Shown here piece by piece: positions 28,458 through 36,233 of a stretch of DNA of 64,000 bases. How positions within the stretch are numbered: the first letter of the stretch is position 1; the number at the start of each line of letters is the position of its first letter. A program made the position numbers and the translations under genes. Source of the DNA: Bradyrhizobium septentrionale (GTDB lineage Bacteria; Pseudomonadota; Alphaproteobacteria; Rhizobiales; Xanthobacteraceae); NCBI RefSeq assembly GCF_011516645.4, contig NZ_CP088285.1, forward strand, positions 3,986,501 to 4,050,500. Reading direction: 5' to 3'. A model generated the notes under the pieces. It had not been told where the DNA came from. It saw only the letters and a program-made list of their open reading frames with translations, and searched no databases.

Positions 28458-29492
28458 TTAGGTTGCCGAGGCCTTGGCCATCGGGTTGAACGGTTTGGCG
28501 TCGGCGAGCATGCGATGCAGGATCACGGCGAGCTTGCGTGCAAGCGCCACCTTGGCCTTGCGCATGCCTGCGCGCCGGGCGATCCGCATCGCCCAGCCCT
28601 TCAGCGCCGAGCAGTTCCTGACCGGCTTGGTCAGCATGACATGAGCCGCCTGATAGAGCGCCTCGCGCACGGAGGCATCGCCGATCTTGCTGATGCGGCC
28701 GGTATAGTCGGTTTCGCCCGATTGGTACTTCTTCGGGGTGAGGCCAAAATGCGCTCCCGTCGCCTTCGATGACCGGAAGCGCTTCGGGTCGTCGATCGCC
28801 GAGGCATAGGTGAGCGCCACGATCGGGCCGACGGACGGTGTCGTCATCAAGAGCTTCGCCTGCGGGTGCGACCTGGCGAGCCTTTGGGTGTGCTTATCCA
28901 GGCCATTGAACTCGCGCCGCAGCACGGCGTGGGCTTCGAGCAGTGCCTGGGCCACCACCTCAAGTCCAGGATGGCCCGCTACGAGCTCCCGGATGCGTTC
29001 GGCGAACGTGCGCTCGGTGGTCGGGCCGACCTTCAGACCGAAGCCGCGGAGCACGCCGCGCAGGCTGTTCTCGATGTCGCGCAGCTTCGACTGCAGCAGC
29101 TTGCGTGCCGTCAGAACCGCCCGCGTCTCCTGCGCTTCGATCGACTTGCAGTGCACCGGCCGGAACCAGCCCAGCCGCATCAGTTGCGCGATCCCGCGGG
29201 CATCGTTGCGGTCCGACTTCACCGGCATCGCCTTGAAGGCATCGCGGACGTGCCGCGTCTCCAACAGTTCGACTGCCAGGCCCGCATCCTGCATCGCTGC
29301 GTAGAGCCATTGCGACAGCGGACCAGCCTCCAGCCCGATCCGTTCCAGCACCAACCCCAGCGACCGGAACCAGCCGATCAGGGCCTCCGGCTCGCTCGCA
29401 ACCTTCGCCTCGCGCAAAATCTTACCCGTCCCATCGACAAGGCAGACGCTCGAGCATTCCAAAGACACGTCGATTCCTGCATAGTGGTACAT
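28458..29492 (-). CDS. IS110-family transposase (DEDD recombinase)
   Basis: 344 residues. The N-terminal RuvC-like DEDD domain shows YAGIDVSLECSSV (Asp near 8), LERIGLEAGPLSQWLY (Glu near 56) and KSDRNDARGIAQLMRLGWF (two Asp near 95-98); the C-terminal Tnp/HhH-like part has LMTTPSVGPIVALTYASAI and GDASVREALYQAAHVM. Complete and apparently intact. Relatives use a structured RNA from the element's non-coding end to choose target and donor DNA. Confidence 0.93.
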   Translation of the reverse strand: MYHYAGIDVSLECSSVCLVDGTGKILREAKVASEPEALIGWFRSLGLVLERIGLEAGPLSQWLYAAMQDAGLAVELLETRHVRDAFKAMPVKSDRNDARGIAQLMRLGWFRPVHCKSIEAQETRAVLTARKLLQSKLRDIENSLRGVLRGFGLKVGPTTERTFAERIRELVAGHPGLEVVAQALLEAHAVLRREFNGLDKHTQRLARSHPQAKLLMTTPSVGPIVALTYASAIDDPKRFRSSKATGAHFGLTPKKYQSGETDYTGRISKIGDASVREALYQAAHVMLTKPVRNCSALKGWAMRIARRAGMRKAKVALARKLAVILHRMLADAKPFNPMAKASAT

Positions 29493-29640
29493 GGTCGTCC
29501 CTTAATGATGCTTGGAGCGGGCTTGCCCGACTCCGTTGACACCATCAGTTTGAGGGACGACCGCCTTCCAACCAACAGGCCGCTCGCGAGCGCGCTTCCA
29601 AAGCGCGCCGTAGCGAGCGGACGGCCGGCCCGTTACCCCA
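29493..29640 (-). other. Structured non-coding end of the IS110 element (candidate bridge RNA region)
   Basis: Upstream of the transposase start lie inverted arms GGTCGTCCC (29493-29501) and GGGACGACC near 29562-29570, followed by a strong nested hairpin: CCGCTCGC/GCGAGCGG enclosing GCGCGCTT/AAGCGCGC (about 29580-29626). IS110-group elements encode their guide (bridge) RNA upstream of the recombinase, so this is where one would expect it; expression and loops are not shown here. Confidence 0.35.
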
Positions 29641-29659
29641 TCTACAAGGTGGAAGCGTG

Positions 29660-29812
29660 AACTGGGCCGTCGTGCTTCCAGACGCGCGTTCCGCGCTCCT
29701 CAGCATGACGGGGGTAGAGTGAGCCCGCGGCTTGCGTGATGTCGCTCGCGCTATTTCGCCCCGTCATCCTGAGGTGCGAGCGCAGCGAGCCTCGAAGGAT
29801 GGACGGCCCCCG
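29660..29812. repeat. Dispersed palindromic repeat (two half copies)
   Basis: GCGCGTTCCGCGCTCCTCAG followed by CATGACGG (29680-29711) and CCCGTCATCCTGAGGTGCGA with GCCTCGAAGGATGGACGG (29760-29806) match the family seen at 2521-2655, in converging orientation. Confidence 0.7.
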
Positions 29813-29851
29813 AATCCGGCGGCCGTCACGTTTCGAAAACGCTATTGCGCG

Positions 29852-30496
29852 CTACGCCGCTGCCTTGTGCCGCGCGATCTCGGCCTTGTAGAGCTCGAAC
29901 TCCTCCGCGACCGCCTTTGCGACCGATGGCCGGGTCCGCAGTCGCTCGTAATAGGCCTTCAGCGCCGGCCATTTTGCGAGTTCGATCGGCGGCGTCGCCA
30001 TCGTCCAGTTGATGACCGTGACGAGATAGGCGTCGGCGACGCTGAAATGATCGAGCAAATAGTCGCGGCCCTTCAGATGGTTCTCGACATAGTCGAGCCG
30101 CGAGACGTATTTCTCCAGCGCGTAAGTCTTGGCGTCCGGCGGCGCCTTCCTGTCGAGCAGCGGCAGGAACAGGCCCTTGTGCAGCTCGGTGCCGATGAAG
30201 CACAGCCATTGATGCAGCCGTGACCGCTCGGCGTTCGACACGGTGCCGAGGCCGGCGCGCGGGAACTGGTCGGCGACATATTGCAGGATCGCGGCGTTCT
30301 CGGTCAGCACCACGCCGTCGTCGGTGCGCAACGTCGGCACCAGGCCGAGCGGGTTGACCTTGTTGAAGTCGGAGCCGTCGTTGCGCACCTGCTTGGTCTT
30401 CGGATCGACCTCGAGATAGTTGGCCGGCTGGCCGGCCTCATAGAGCGCGACGCGGGTCGCCATCGAGCAGGCAAGCGGCGAGAAATAAAGGTCCAT
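29852..30496 (-). CDS. Glutathione S-transferase
   Basis: 214 residues from ATG 30496 with AAGGAGGCACC upstream. The thioredoxin-like N-domain (LYFSPLACSMATRVALYEAG; LGLVPTLRTDDG with the cis-Pro; TENAAILQYVAD) and all-helical C-domain are both present; the sequence resembles the beta-class GST GstA. It conjugates glutathione to electrophiles. The open frame runs far upstream over the divergent TetR gene but that part is not coding. Divergent to the TetR gene with a palindrome between, suggesting it is the repressed target. Confidence 0.9.
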   Translation of the reverse strand: MDLYFSPLACSMATRVALYEAGQPANYLEVDPKTKQVRNDGSDFNKVNPLGLVPTLRTDDGVVLTENAAILQYVADQFPRAGLGTVSNAERSRLHQWLCFIGTELHKGLFLPLLDRKAPPDAKTYALEKYVSRLDYVENHLKGRDYLLDHFSVADAYLVTVINWTMATPPIELAKWPALKAYYERLRTRPSVAKAVAEEFELYKAEIARHKAAA

Positions 30497-30550
30497 TGGT
30501 GCCTCCTTGGGGCGTCTGGCGCGGGTGTTCCGGGCCGTTGTTGATTTTTG

Positions 30551-30567
30551 TACTGTCTTGGATAGTA
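30551..30567. promoter_or_regulatory. Candidate TetR operator between gst and tetR
   Basis: TACTGTC-TTG-GATAGTA is a 7-3-7 palindrome with one mismatch in the 99-bp divergent region, the right place to control both genes. Confidence 0.5.
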
Positions 30568-30595
30568 TTGGTGCCGTCAAGGAATTTAATGCGAA

Positions 30596-31255
30596 ATGGT
30601 ACAAAAAAGTAAGAGGCCGCCATCTGCTGCCAAGATCGAGGCGCCGGTCGCACCGAAGCGCCGCGGACGGCCGCGCGCCTATGAGCCGGATGTCGCGCTC
30701 GGCAAGGCGCTCGATCTGTTCCGGCGCGACGGCTTTGCCGCGACCTCGCTCGATGATCTCAGCGCTGCGACCGGCATGAACCGGCCAAGCCTTTATGGCG
30801 CGTTCGGCGACAAGCGCGAGCTCTACATCAAGAGCTACCAGCGCTATCGCGACGACGCGCGCGCCGCGATGGTCGACATCTTCCGCGCCGAGGCACCGCT
30901 GCGCGAGCGGCTCGAGCGCATCTACCGCATCGCGCTCGACATCTATCTCTCGGGCGAGTCCGGCCCGCGCGGCTGCTTCACGGTGATGACCGCGGCGTCC
31001 GAGGCGGTGTCGGATCCGGGCATCCGCAGCATGGTGGTGGAGGGCCTGACCGAGCTCGACAAGGCGTTCGGCATCTGCTTCCGCCACGCCAAGGAGCGCG
31101 GCGAGCTGGCTGACGGTGCCGATCCGGCCGCGCTGGCGCATCTCGCCTCCGCCACCATCCACACCATTGCGATTCGTGCTCGCGCCCGGGTGTCGCGCAA
31201 GGAGCTCGAGGCGATCGTGAAGGGCGCCGTCGACGTGATGTGCGGGCCGAAATAG
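30596..31255 (+). CDS. TetR/AcrR-family transcriptional regulator
   Basis: 219 residues. A basic Pro/Ala-rich lead (RRGRPRAYEPDVALGKALDL) precedes the helix-turn-helix region FAATSLDDLSAATGMNRPSL and YGAFGDKRELYIKSYQRY (about residues 48-86). The remainder is the ligand-binding helical domain. It probably represses the divergent glutathione transferase gene and itself through the palindrome at 30551-30567, with an electrophile or drug as inducer (inference). Confidence 0.9.
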   Translation: MVQKSKRPPSAAKIEAPVAPKRRGRPRAYEPDVALGKALDLFRRDGFAATSLDDLSAATGMNRPSLYGAFGDKRELYIKSYQRYRDDARAAMVDIFRAEAPLRERLERIYRIALDIYLSGESGPRGCFTVMTAASEAVSDPGIRSMVVEGLTELDKAFGICFRHAKERGELADGADPAALAHLASATIHTIAIRARARVSRKELEAIVKGAVDVMCGPK

Positions 31256-31345
31256 CGGCGCGCGAAATTCCTCTGCATCAAATGTCGGGTGCTGGTTTTC
31301 CCGCCCGTCCTCCGTAAGGTCTCTCAACCACGGAAGCGGAATATC

Positions 31346-31996
31346 ATGGGAAAAGTCAGGACTTCAGTATTCACGGTCTCAATCGACGGATTTGGCGCGG
31401 CGTTGCGCCAAAGCCTCGAACATCCATTCGGCGAGGGCGGCCTGGCGCTGCCCGCCTCCTGGTTGTTCGAGACGCGGGCCTTTCGCGCGATGATCGGCCA
31501 GGACGGCGGGACCACCGGGCTCGACGACGAGATCGCGCGCAAGTCGATGGAGGGTATCGGCGCCTGGATTCTCGGGCGGAACATGTTCGGCCCGATCCGA
31601 GGGCCATGGCCGGATGATTCCTGGAAGGGCTGGTGGGGCGACAATCCGCCTTACCACACGCCGGTGTACGTGCTGACCCATCACGCGCGGCCCGACATCG
31701 AGATGGAAGGCGGCACCACCTTCCACTTCGTGACCGACGGCATGCTTGCCGCACTGGAGCGGGCGCGCGCGGTTGCGGGGGACAAGGACATCCGCGTCGG
31801 CGGCGGCGTCTCGGTGGTGCGGCAATTCCTGCAGGCGCGTCTGCTCGACGAATTGCAGCTGGTGTTGCCGCCGGTCGTGCTCGGCGCCGGAGAGAGCCTG
31901 TTCGCGGGCCTCGATCTGCCTGCTCTCGGCTACGCCGTGGTTTCTCATGTCGCGAGCCCGTACGCCACGCACGTCACCTTCGCGCGCAAGAGCTAG
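31346..31996 (+). CDS. Dihydrofolate-reductase/RibD-C-like protein
   Basis: 216 residues from ATG 31346. RTSVFTVSIDGFGA at the N-terminus, GRNMFGPIRGPWPDDSWKGW (about 77-96), PVYVLTHHARPDIEMEGGTT and the nucleotide-binding IRVGGGVSVVRQFLQARLLD (about 147-166) are the RibD_C/YyaP family pattern. Such proteins bind NADPH; most are not true folate enzymes. It is followed by the left half of a palindromic repeat into which the IS3 element has inserted. Confidence 0.88.
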   Translation: MGKVRTSVFTVSIDGFGAALRQSLEHPFGEGGLALPASWLFETRAFRAMIGQDGGTTGLDDEIARKSMEGIGAWILGRNMFGPIRGPWPDDSWKGWWGDNPPYHTPVYVLTHHARPDIEMEGGTTFHFVTDGMLAALERARAVAGDKDIRVGGGVSVVRQFLQARLLDELQLVLPPVVLGAGESLFAGLDLPALGYAVVSHVASPYATHVTFARKS

Positions 31997-32005
31997 AATC
32001 GGCAA

Positions 32006-32046
32006 CGGGCTCCGCTTCACCTCGCCGCGCGTGCGGGGAGAGGTCG
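32006..32046. repeat. Left half of a CCCTCTCCC-type palindromic repeat, interrupted by IS3
   Basis: The stretch TTCACCTCGCCGCGCGTGCG followed by GGGAGAGGTCG is the opening of the repeat whose remaining part is at 34913-35037. The last four bases, GTCG (32043-32046), recur directly after the IS3 element. Confidence 0.7.
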
Positions 32047-32074
32047 TGATCTTCCCCCGAAAAAGTGGACAGGG

Positions 32075-32935
32075 TTAAGCTGGTTTTAGCTCCATCTCGA
32101 TCGGGGCGAGGTACCCGATGGCGGAATGGAGTCGAGTTCGATTGTAGAAGCCCTCAATGAAGGCGAAGATATCGCGCTGGGCCTCGGCCCGGGTCTCATA
32201 TTGGCGATGATGAACGAGCTCGGTCTTCAGGGTATGGAAGAAGCTCTCCATCGGGGCATTGTCGTAGCAGTCGGCTTTGCGGCTCATTGATGCCGTGATG
32301 CCGGCGGCCGACAGGATCGCGCGATAGTCCTGTGAGGCGTACTGCACGCCGCGATCGGAGTGATGGATCAATCCGCCTTCCGGATGCTGCTGCTGGATTG
32401 CCATCTTCAAGGCGGACGAGGCGAGTTCGACCTGCATGTGATCCCGCATCGCCCAACCGACGATCTTGCGGCTGAAGAGGTCCATGATGGCCGCCAGGTA
32501 GAGCCAGCCCTCTGCAGTCGGAATGTAGGTAATATCGGCGAGCCAGATCCGGTTTGGGGCCGCGGCTGCAAAATGACGTTCGATGAGGTTCGGCGCGATC
32601 GGCAGGCCGTGGCGGCTGTCGGTGGTCCGAACGCGACGCGGTGATGCCATGATGGCGCGGATGCCGTGCCGATGCATCAAGCGTTCGATCCGGCCACGGC
32701 TGGCGCCACGTCCCTGTACCCGCAGAGCGGCATGGACCCGCGGACTGCCATAGCGTCCGCCACTGTCTTGATGGACCTGTCGGATCGCAGCCAGCAGCGC
32801 GGCATTGGTGGTTGCGCGTGCGTTTACCGGGCGCTCACGCCAAGCGTAATAGCCGGCCGCCGAGACCCCGAGCACGGCGCACATCAGCCGCACCGGATAG
32901 GCGTCGCGATGGTCCTCAATGAAGCGGAAGCTCAT
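32075..32935 (-). CDS. IS3-family transposase OrfB (DDE integrase domain)
   Basis: 286 residues. HTH-like lead SFRFIEDHRDAYPVRLMCAV, then the catalytic triad: Asp in NRIWLADITYIPTAEG (about 128-143), Asp in LIHHSDRGVQYASQDY (about 189-204) and Glu in YDNAPMESFFHTLKTELV (about 223-240). Reading frame intact. In the uninterrupted element its ATG overlaps the orfA stop (ATGA) and a fused product would come from -1 slippage on an A-run upstream; that site is now destroyed by the IS110 insertion. Confidence 0.93.
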   Translation of the reverse strand: MSFRFIEDHRDAYPVRLMCAVLGVSAAGYYAWRERPVNARATTNAALLAAIRQVHQDSGGRYGSPRVHAALRVQGRGASRGRIERLMHRHGIRAIMASPRRVRTTDSRHGLPIAPNLIERHFAAAAPNRIWLADITYIPTAEGWLYLAAIMDLFSRKIVGWAMRDHMQVELASSALKMAIQQQHPEGGLIHHSDRGVQYASQDYRAILSAAGITASMSRKADCYDNAPMESFFHTLKTELVHHRQYETRAEAQRDIFAFIEGFYNRTRLHSAIGYLAPIEMELKPA

Positions 32936-32968
32936 GTCCGGGTTCCGGCAAAGATCGCGATCGACTTC

Positions 32969-34336
32969 CTAAGAAACAGCCTGATTGGCGTTGCACGGAA
33001 TGGCCTGCAAGACAAAGCCGAGCGATTTGGCCCGGCGCTGAAGGTTAGCGAGGACGCGGCTGCGATATTGTCGCTCATATTGGTCGGCACCTGGATCCCT
33101 GTAGCTCATGCCATGCCGGAGTGTGTTGTAGAATAAAACTGCAATCTTGCGGGCGGTCGCCGTCACCGCCTTCGACTTGCCCGCGCGTGAGGACAGCCGG
33201 CGATAGAATGCTCCGAGCGCCGTATCGCTCCGCCCCACGGTTGTGGCTGCCAATCGCAGTAGTGCGGCTGCCCGGCTGGAGGATCTCCGCGTGCGTGAAG
33301 ATAGTACCTTGCCACCGGAGATTTTGTTGCCGGGTGCGAGGCAGAGCCAAGAGGTGAAGTGCTTGGCGGTTGGCCACGCCCTCAGATCCTTGCCGCACTC
33401 GCCGACGAGCTTCAATGCGAGTGACGGACCCAGCCCATGGATCTCAGTCAGATCAACGCCGAGCACACCGTACAGCGCGGTCCTGACATCGAAGGTGGGT
33501 GTGTTGACCTGCTTGGTCTTTACGCGTGGCTGGGATAGCTTTCCGACCGGCTTTGCTTCTCTGTTGCTAAGCGCGGCGATCAAGACTTCGAGCTTGCGGT
33601 CGCAGTCCAGCATCTTCGCCTGGTAGATGTCGTAGAGTTCCAGCGATTGGGTCAGAGCGAAGACATGTTCCTCCCGGTCGTTGCCGATCAGCGCCGCGCG
33701 GATCGTCTCCGTTGAAGAATGGCAGCGCACGTCTCGATAGGTTGCCAGAACGTCGGGATTGCGCTCGCCTGCAACAATGGCTCGGATAATCCGCATACCA
33801 GTCGCTCCGGTGATATCCGAGACGACATGATGGAGCTGCAGGTTCATCTCCATCAGAGCCTTCTGCATGTGCTGGATATGGGCGGCAGCATATTCAACCA
33901 GCCGCTCCCGCTGGCGCAGATAAGCGCGCAGGGTCGCAATCTCGGCATCGGGACGGAAGCTGCCGCGTAACAGCCCATAGGAATGAAGCTGGCGTAACCA
34001 CGCAGCATCGCTGACATCGGTCTTGCGCCCGGGCACATTCTTGGCATACCGCGCGTTGACCAGAATGACCTCGAACCCGCGCTGCTCCAGAATCTCGTAG
34101 ACCGGGATCCAATAGACGCCAGTGGATTCCATCGCGACGCTGGTCACACCGCATGTCTTGAACCAGTCCGCCAGACTATGCAGGTCCTGTGTGAACGTGC
34201 TGAACGTGCGCACTGGGACATCGGTGCAGGCCGGGTTCACGGCGGCCATGTGCATCTTTGATCCGATGTCGATGGCAGCCGCCCCGACGTTGACTGGCTT
34301 CAATTCCGGGCGATCTGCAGTTGTCGTCTTGAGCAT
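32969..34336 (-). CDS. IS110-family transposase (nested element)
   Basis: 455 residues from ATG 34336, with GGAGGACC upstream. DEDD residues lie in GAAAIDIGSKMHMAAV (about 19-34), VTSVAMESTGVYWIPVYEIL (about 69-88) and RKTDVSDAAWLRQLHSYG (about 108-125); the C-terminal part includes IHGLGPSLALKLVGECGKDL and WLCLAPGNKISGGKVLSS. It is clearly different from the other IS110 transposase in this window (length 344), so two separate lineages are present. Intact. Confidence 0.92.
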   Translation of the reverse strand: MLKTTTADRPELKPVNVGAAAIDIGSKMHMAAVNPACTDVPVRTFSTFTQDLHSLADWFKTCGVTSVAMESTGVYWIPVYEILEQRGFEVILVNARYAKNVPGRKTDVSDAAWLRQLHSYGLLRGSFRPDAEIATLRAYLRQRERLVEYAAAHIQHMQKALMEMNLQLHHVVSDITGATGMRIIRAIVAGERNPDVLATYRDVRCHSSTETIRAALIGNDREEHVFALTQSLELYDIYQAKMLDCDRKLEVLIAALSNREAKPVGKLSQPRVKTKQVNTPTFDVRTALYGVLGVDLTEIHGLGPSLALKLVGECGKDLRAWPTAKHFTSWLCLAPGNKISGGKVLSSRTRRSSSRAAALLRLAATTVGRSDTALGAFYRRLSSRAGKSKAVTATARKIAVLFYNTLRHGMSYRDPGADQYERQYRSRVLANLQRRAKSLGFVLQAIPCNANQAVS

Positions 34337-34572
34337 TGCGGGTCCTCCGTCCAATCATGGGCAGGAGGGTCTGGGTTATGCCAATTTGTCATCTTCCTAA
34401 TCGGGATCGCCGCCGGAGCGCCGTCACCACTCTCAAGTCCGCATGCACCCATGGACCACGTTTTTTAACGGGGACAGTGCCTCCAATAAGCTGACGGCCG
34501 CTACCCTCCCGGCCTCAGACGATAGCACAAGGCTGTTTCTACCCCGCGCAGGCACGCCACGGCGCTGGACAG
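34337..34572 (-). other. 5' non-coding end of the nested IS110 element (candidate bridge RNA region)
   Basis: 236 bp lie between the transposase start and the element end, while almost none lie after its stop, so any guide RNA must be here. Short inverted segments such as GGTCCTCC/GGAGGGTC are present; I could not settle a full fold by eye. Confidence 0.35.
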
Positions 34573-34853
34573 TTTTTTAAAATGTCCCGCTCCATGCGCA
34601 GCCGCTCATTCTCCTCGCGCAGCCGGGCGATCTCGGCAGCCTGGTCCGCCGGCATCGGCGTCGCTTGCGTCGTGGGGCGCCGCGCCGCCGCTGCCGGCTC
34701 CTGCCGGAGCTTCTCCACCCAGCGCCGCAGCACCGAATCACGCAGACCGAGTTCCTTGCCGACCGACGTGATCGACCGGCCACTCGATACCACGAGTTCA
34801 GCGGCCTGCCGCTTGTACTCCTCGGTAAACGACCGACGTTGACGCTCTTGCAT
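34573..34853 (-). pseudogene. IS3-family OrfA, truncated by the nested IS110
   Basis: The first 94 or so residues are present: RSFTEEYKRQAAELVVSSGR with the HTH SITSVGKELGLRDSVLRRWV, then the leucine-zipper-like AEIARLREENERLRMERDIL. After MERDILK the frame enters the inserted element and stops after a dozen foreign residues. The missing tail is recognisable at 32936-32967 (SIAIFAGTRT, stop). Confidence 0.88.
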
Positions 34854-34912
34854 CCGACACCTCCGGGCTCTCTGAGCCTACTACAGGTGTCCACTCATTC
34901 GGAGGAGGTTCA

Positions 34913-35037
34913 GTCGCGTCGCATCGAAGATGCGATGCGGGTGAGGGGGAGTCTCCGCAAACGCAGCTATCCCCGATTACGCGGAAGCGGCCCCTCACCC
35001 CAACCCTCTCCCCGTAAGAACGGGGAGAGGGAGCGCG
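34913..35037. repeat. Right half of the CCCTCTCCC-type palindromic repeat
   Basis: Begins with the duplicated GTCG and runs GCATCGAAGATGCGATGCGG, then CCCCTCACCCCAACCCTCTC and CCCGTAAGAACGGGGAGAGG. Joined to 32006-32046 it restores one typical repeat unit, showing the IS3 landed inside it. Confidence 0.75.
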
Positions 35038-35117
35038 GCGCCGTCGCGACCGCCACTCGACCCGGCGGCAAGAATCCGCCGTTGACGCGGGCGCGCTTTG
35101 GTCGTACTTAACCCAAA

Positions 35118-35129
35118 GGTTATTTAACC
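35118..35129. promoter_or_regulatory. Candidate ArsR operator
   Basis: GGTTATTTAACC is a perfect 12-bp palindrome 15 bp before the ArsR start; a second TTAACC half is 10 bp upstream. This placement suits autoregulation. Confidence 0.5.
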
Positions 35130-35143
35130 GATGAGCTAAGTAG

Positions 35144-35545
35144 ATGCCGCCCGACCCCCTCAGTTCGACTTTCGCGGCGCTGGCCGATCCAACCCGGCGC
35201 GCGATCCTGGCGCGGCTCGCGCTCGGCGAGACCTCGGTGATGGAGTTGGCAAAGCCGTTCGATATGAGCCTGCCGGCGATCTCAAAACACCTGAAGGTGC
35301 TCGAGCATGCCGGGCTGATCTCGCGCGGGCGCGAGGCGCAGTGGCGGCCGTGCCGCATCGCGCCCGCGTCGTTCAAAGAGGTTGACGGCTGGCTCGGGAA
35401 TTTCCGCCGCTTCTGGGACGAGAGCTTCAACCGCCTCGACGGCCTGCTCGAGGAGATGAAGGCGGAGGAGGCAGCAAAGGCCCCGCCGCGCACCCGTAAA
35501 GTCAGAGTAACCAAGGAGAAGCAACGTGGACGCACGCGTGGATAA
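35144..35545 (+). CDS. ArsR-family winged-helix regulator
   Basis: 133 residues. FAALADPTRRAILARLALGE, then SVMELAKPFDMSLPAISKHL and KVLEHAGLISRGREAQWRPC give the winged helix; the C-terminus is basic (RTRKVRVTKEKQRGRTRG). No cysteine metal site (ELCVCDL-type) is visible, so it is not a classical arsenic sensor. The 3' end overlaps the AHSA1 gene by 20 bp, the usual pairing in which the ArsR protein controls its SRPBCC partner. Confidence 0.93.
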   Translation: MPPDPLSSTFAALADPTRRAILARLALGETSVMELAKPFDMSLPAISKHLKVLEHAGLISRGREAQWRPCRIAPASFKEVDGWLGNFRRFWDESFNRLDGLLEEMKAEEAAKAPPRTRKVRVTKEKQRGRTRG

Positions 35546-36017
35546 GACGCTGAGGATCACCACCCCGTCGGATGTCGAGTTCGCCATGACGCGCCAGTTC
35601 GACGCGCCGCGGCACCTGGTCTTCGATGCGATGACCAAGCCGGAATATCTGGTTCGCTGGCTCGGCTGCGACGCGATGGCGATGCCGGTCTGCGAGGTCG
35701 ACCTGCGCGTCGGCGGCCGCTATCGCTACGTGTTCCGTTCGTCTGACGGCATCGAGCACGTCCTCACCGGCACCTTCCGCGAGGTCGCGCGCCCGGATCG
35801 CATCGCCTTCGGCGAGACGTTTTCGATGCCGGGCTTCGCCAGCGACGAATATCTGGTCACCTCGACCTTCGTCGAGGAAGCCGGCACGACCACGCTGACC
35901 ACCACCATCCGCCATCCCACCAAGGAGGCGCGCGACGGCCACCTCAATTCCGGCATCGAGAAGGGCGTCGAGCCCGCCTACGACCGGCTCGCGAAGATCG
36001 TCGCGGGGATGGCGTGA
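35526..36017 (+). CDS. SRPBCC/AHSA1-domain protein
   Basis: 163 residues from GTG 35526 with AAGGAGAAG upstream. The START-like AHSA1 fold is recognisable by FAMTRQFDAPRHLVFDAMTK, EYLVRWLGCDAM, VCEVDLRVGGRYRYVFRSSD and FVEEAGTTTLTTTIRHPTKE. These proteins bind hydrophobic ligands in a deep pocket. Translationally coupled to the ArsR gene. Confidence 0.92.
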   Translation: MDARVDKTLRITTPSDVEFAMTRQFDAPRHLVFDAMTKPEYLVRWLGCDAMAMPVCEVDLRVGGRYRYVFRSSDGIEHVLTGTFREVARPDRIAFGETFSMPGFASDEYLVTSTFVEEAGTTTLTTTIRHPTKEARDGHLNSGIEKGVEPAYDRLAKIVAGMA

Positions 36018-36057
36018 GAAGCAGCCTGGCCAGCGGCGAAGGCTGCCCTATCAACCT

Positions 36058-36228
36058 CGTCGTCCCTGCGAAAGCAGGGACCCATAACCACAGGATTGAG
36101 TTGTTGAAGCACGCTGCGGCCACAGCGCAGCGCGCGCAACTGCCATTCGTGGTTATGGGTCCCGGGTCGCGCGGAGCCTGTCATCGGGCGGCGCTTCGCG
36201 CCGACCCGTTGGCTTGCCCGGGACGACA
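36058..36228. repeat. Dispersed inverted repeat, CGTCCCTGCGAAAGCAGGGACCC family
   Basis: CGTCCCTGCGAAAGCAGGGA and CCATAACCAC at the left face GTGGTTATGGGTCCCGGG at the right; the arms can pair over about 20 bp. A relative with CTGGCGAAAGCCAGGACCC lies at 63081-63195. Confidence 0.7.
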
Positions 36229-36233
36229 CTGAG

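Larger units (their letters stand above)
28260..29650 (-). mobile_element. IS110-family element (ends approximate)
   Basis: Built around the transposase gene at 28458-29492. IS110 elements lack classical terminal inverted repeats, and no target duplication can be read, so the limits are estimates set by the flanking genomic repeats at 28118-28204 and 29660-29812. The 3' non-coding part (28260-28457) shows no gene. Confidence 0.6.
32968..34572 (-). mobile_element. IS110-family element nested in the IS3 orfA
   Basis: Junctions are seen by rejoining the IS3 orfA: upstream part ends ...MERDILK at 34573, downstream part resumes with K-SIAIFAGTRT-stop at 32967. The transposase stop codon (32969-32971) is at the element's very end; the 5' non-coding part is 34337-34572. 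Two bases (TT on the plus strand) may be shared by both junctions. Confidence 0.82.
32047..34912 (-). mobile_element. IS3-family element, interrupted by an IS110-type element
   Basis: Ends are defined by imperfect terminal inverted repeats: left TGATCTTCCCCCGAAAAAGT, right (reverse strand) TGAACCTCCTCCGAATGAGT, both continuing GGACA. A 4-bp target duplication GTCG flanks it (32043-32046 and 34913-34916). It carries orfA (broken) and orfB. Without the 1.6-kb insert it would be about 1.26 kb, normal for IS3. Confidence 0.9.

Noticed and set aside
30497..31327. Extension of the GST frame over the TetR gene
   Set aside because: The GST family N-terminus starts at 30496 with a ribosome site; the extension is a shadow of the TetR gene.
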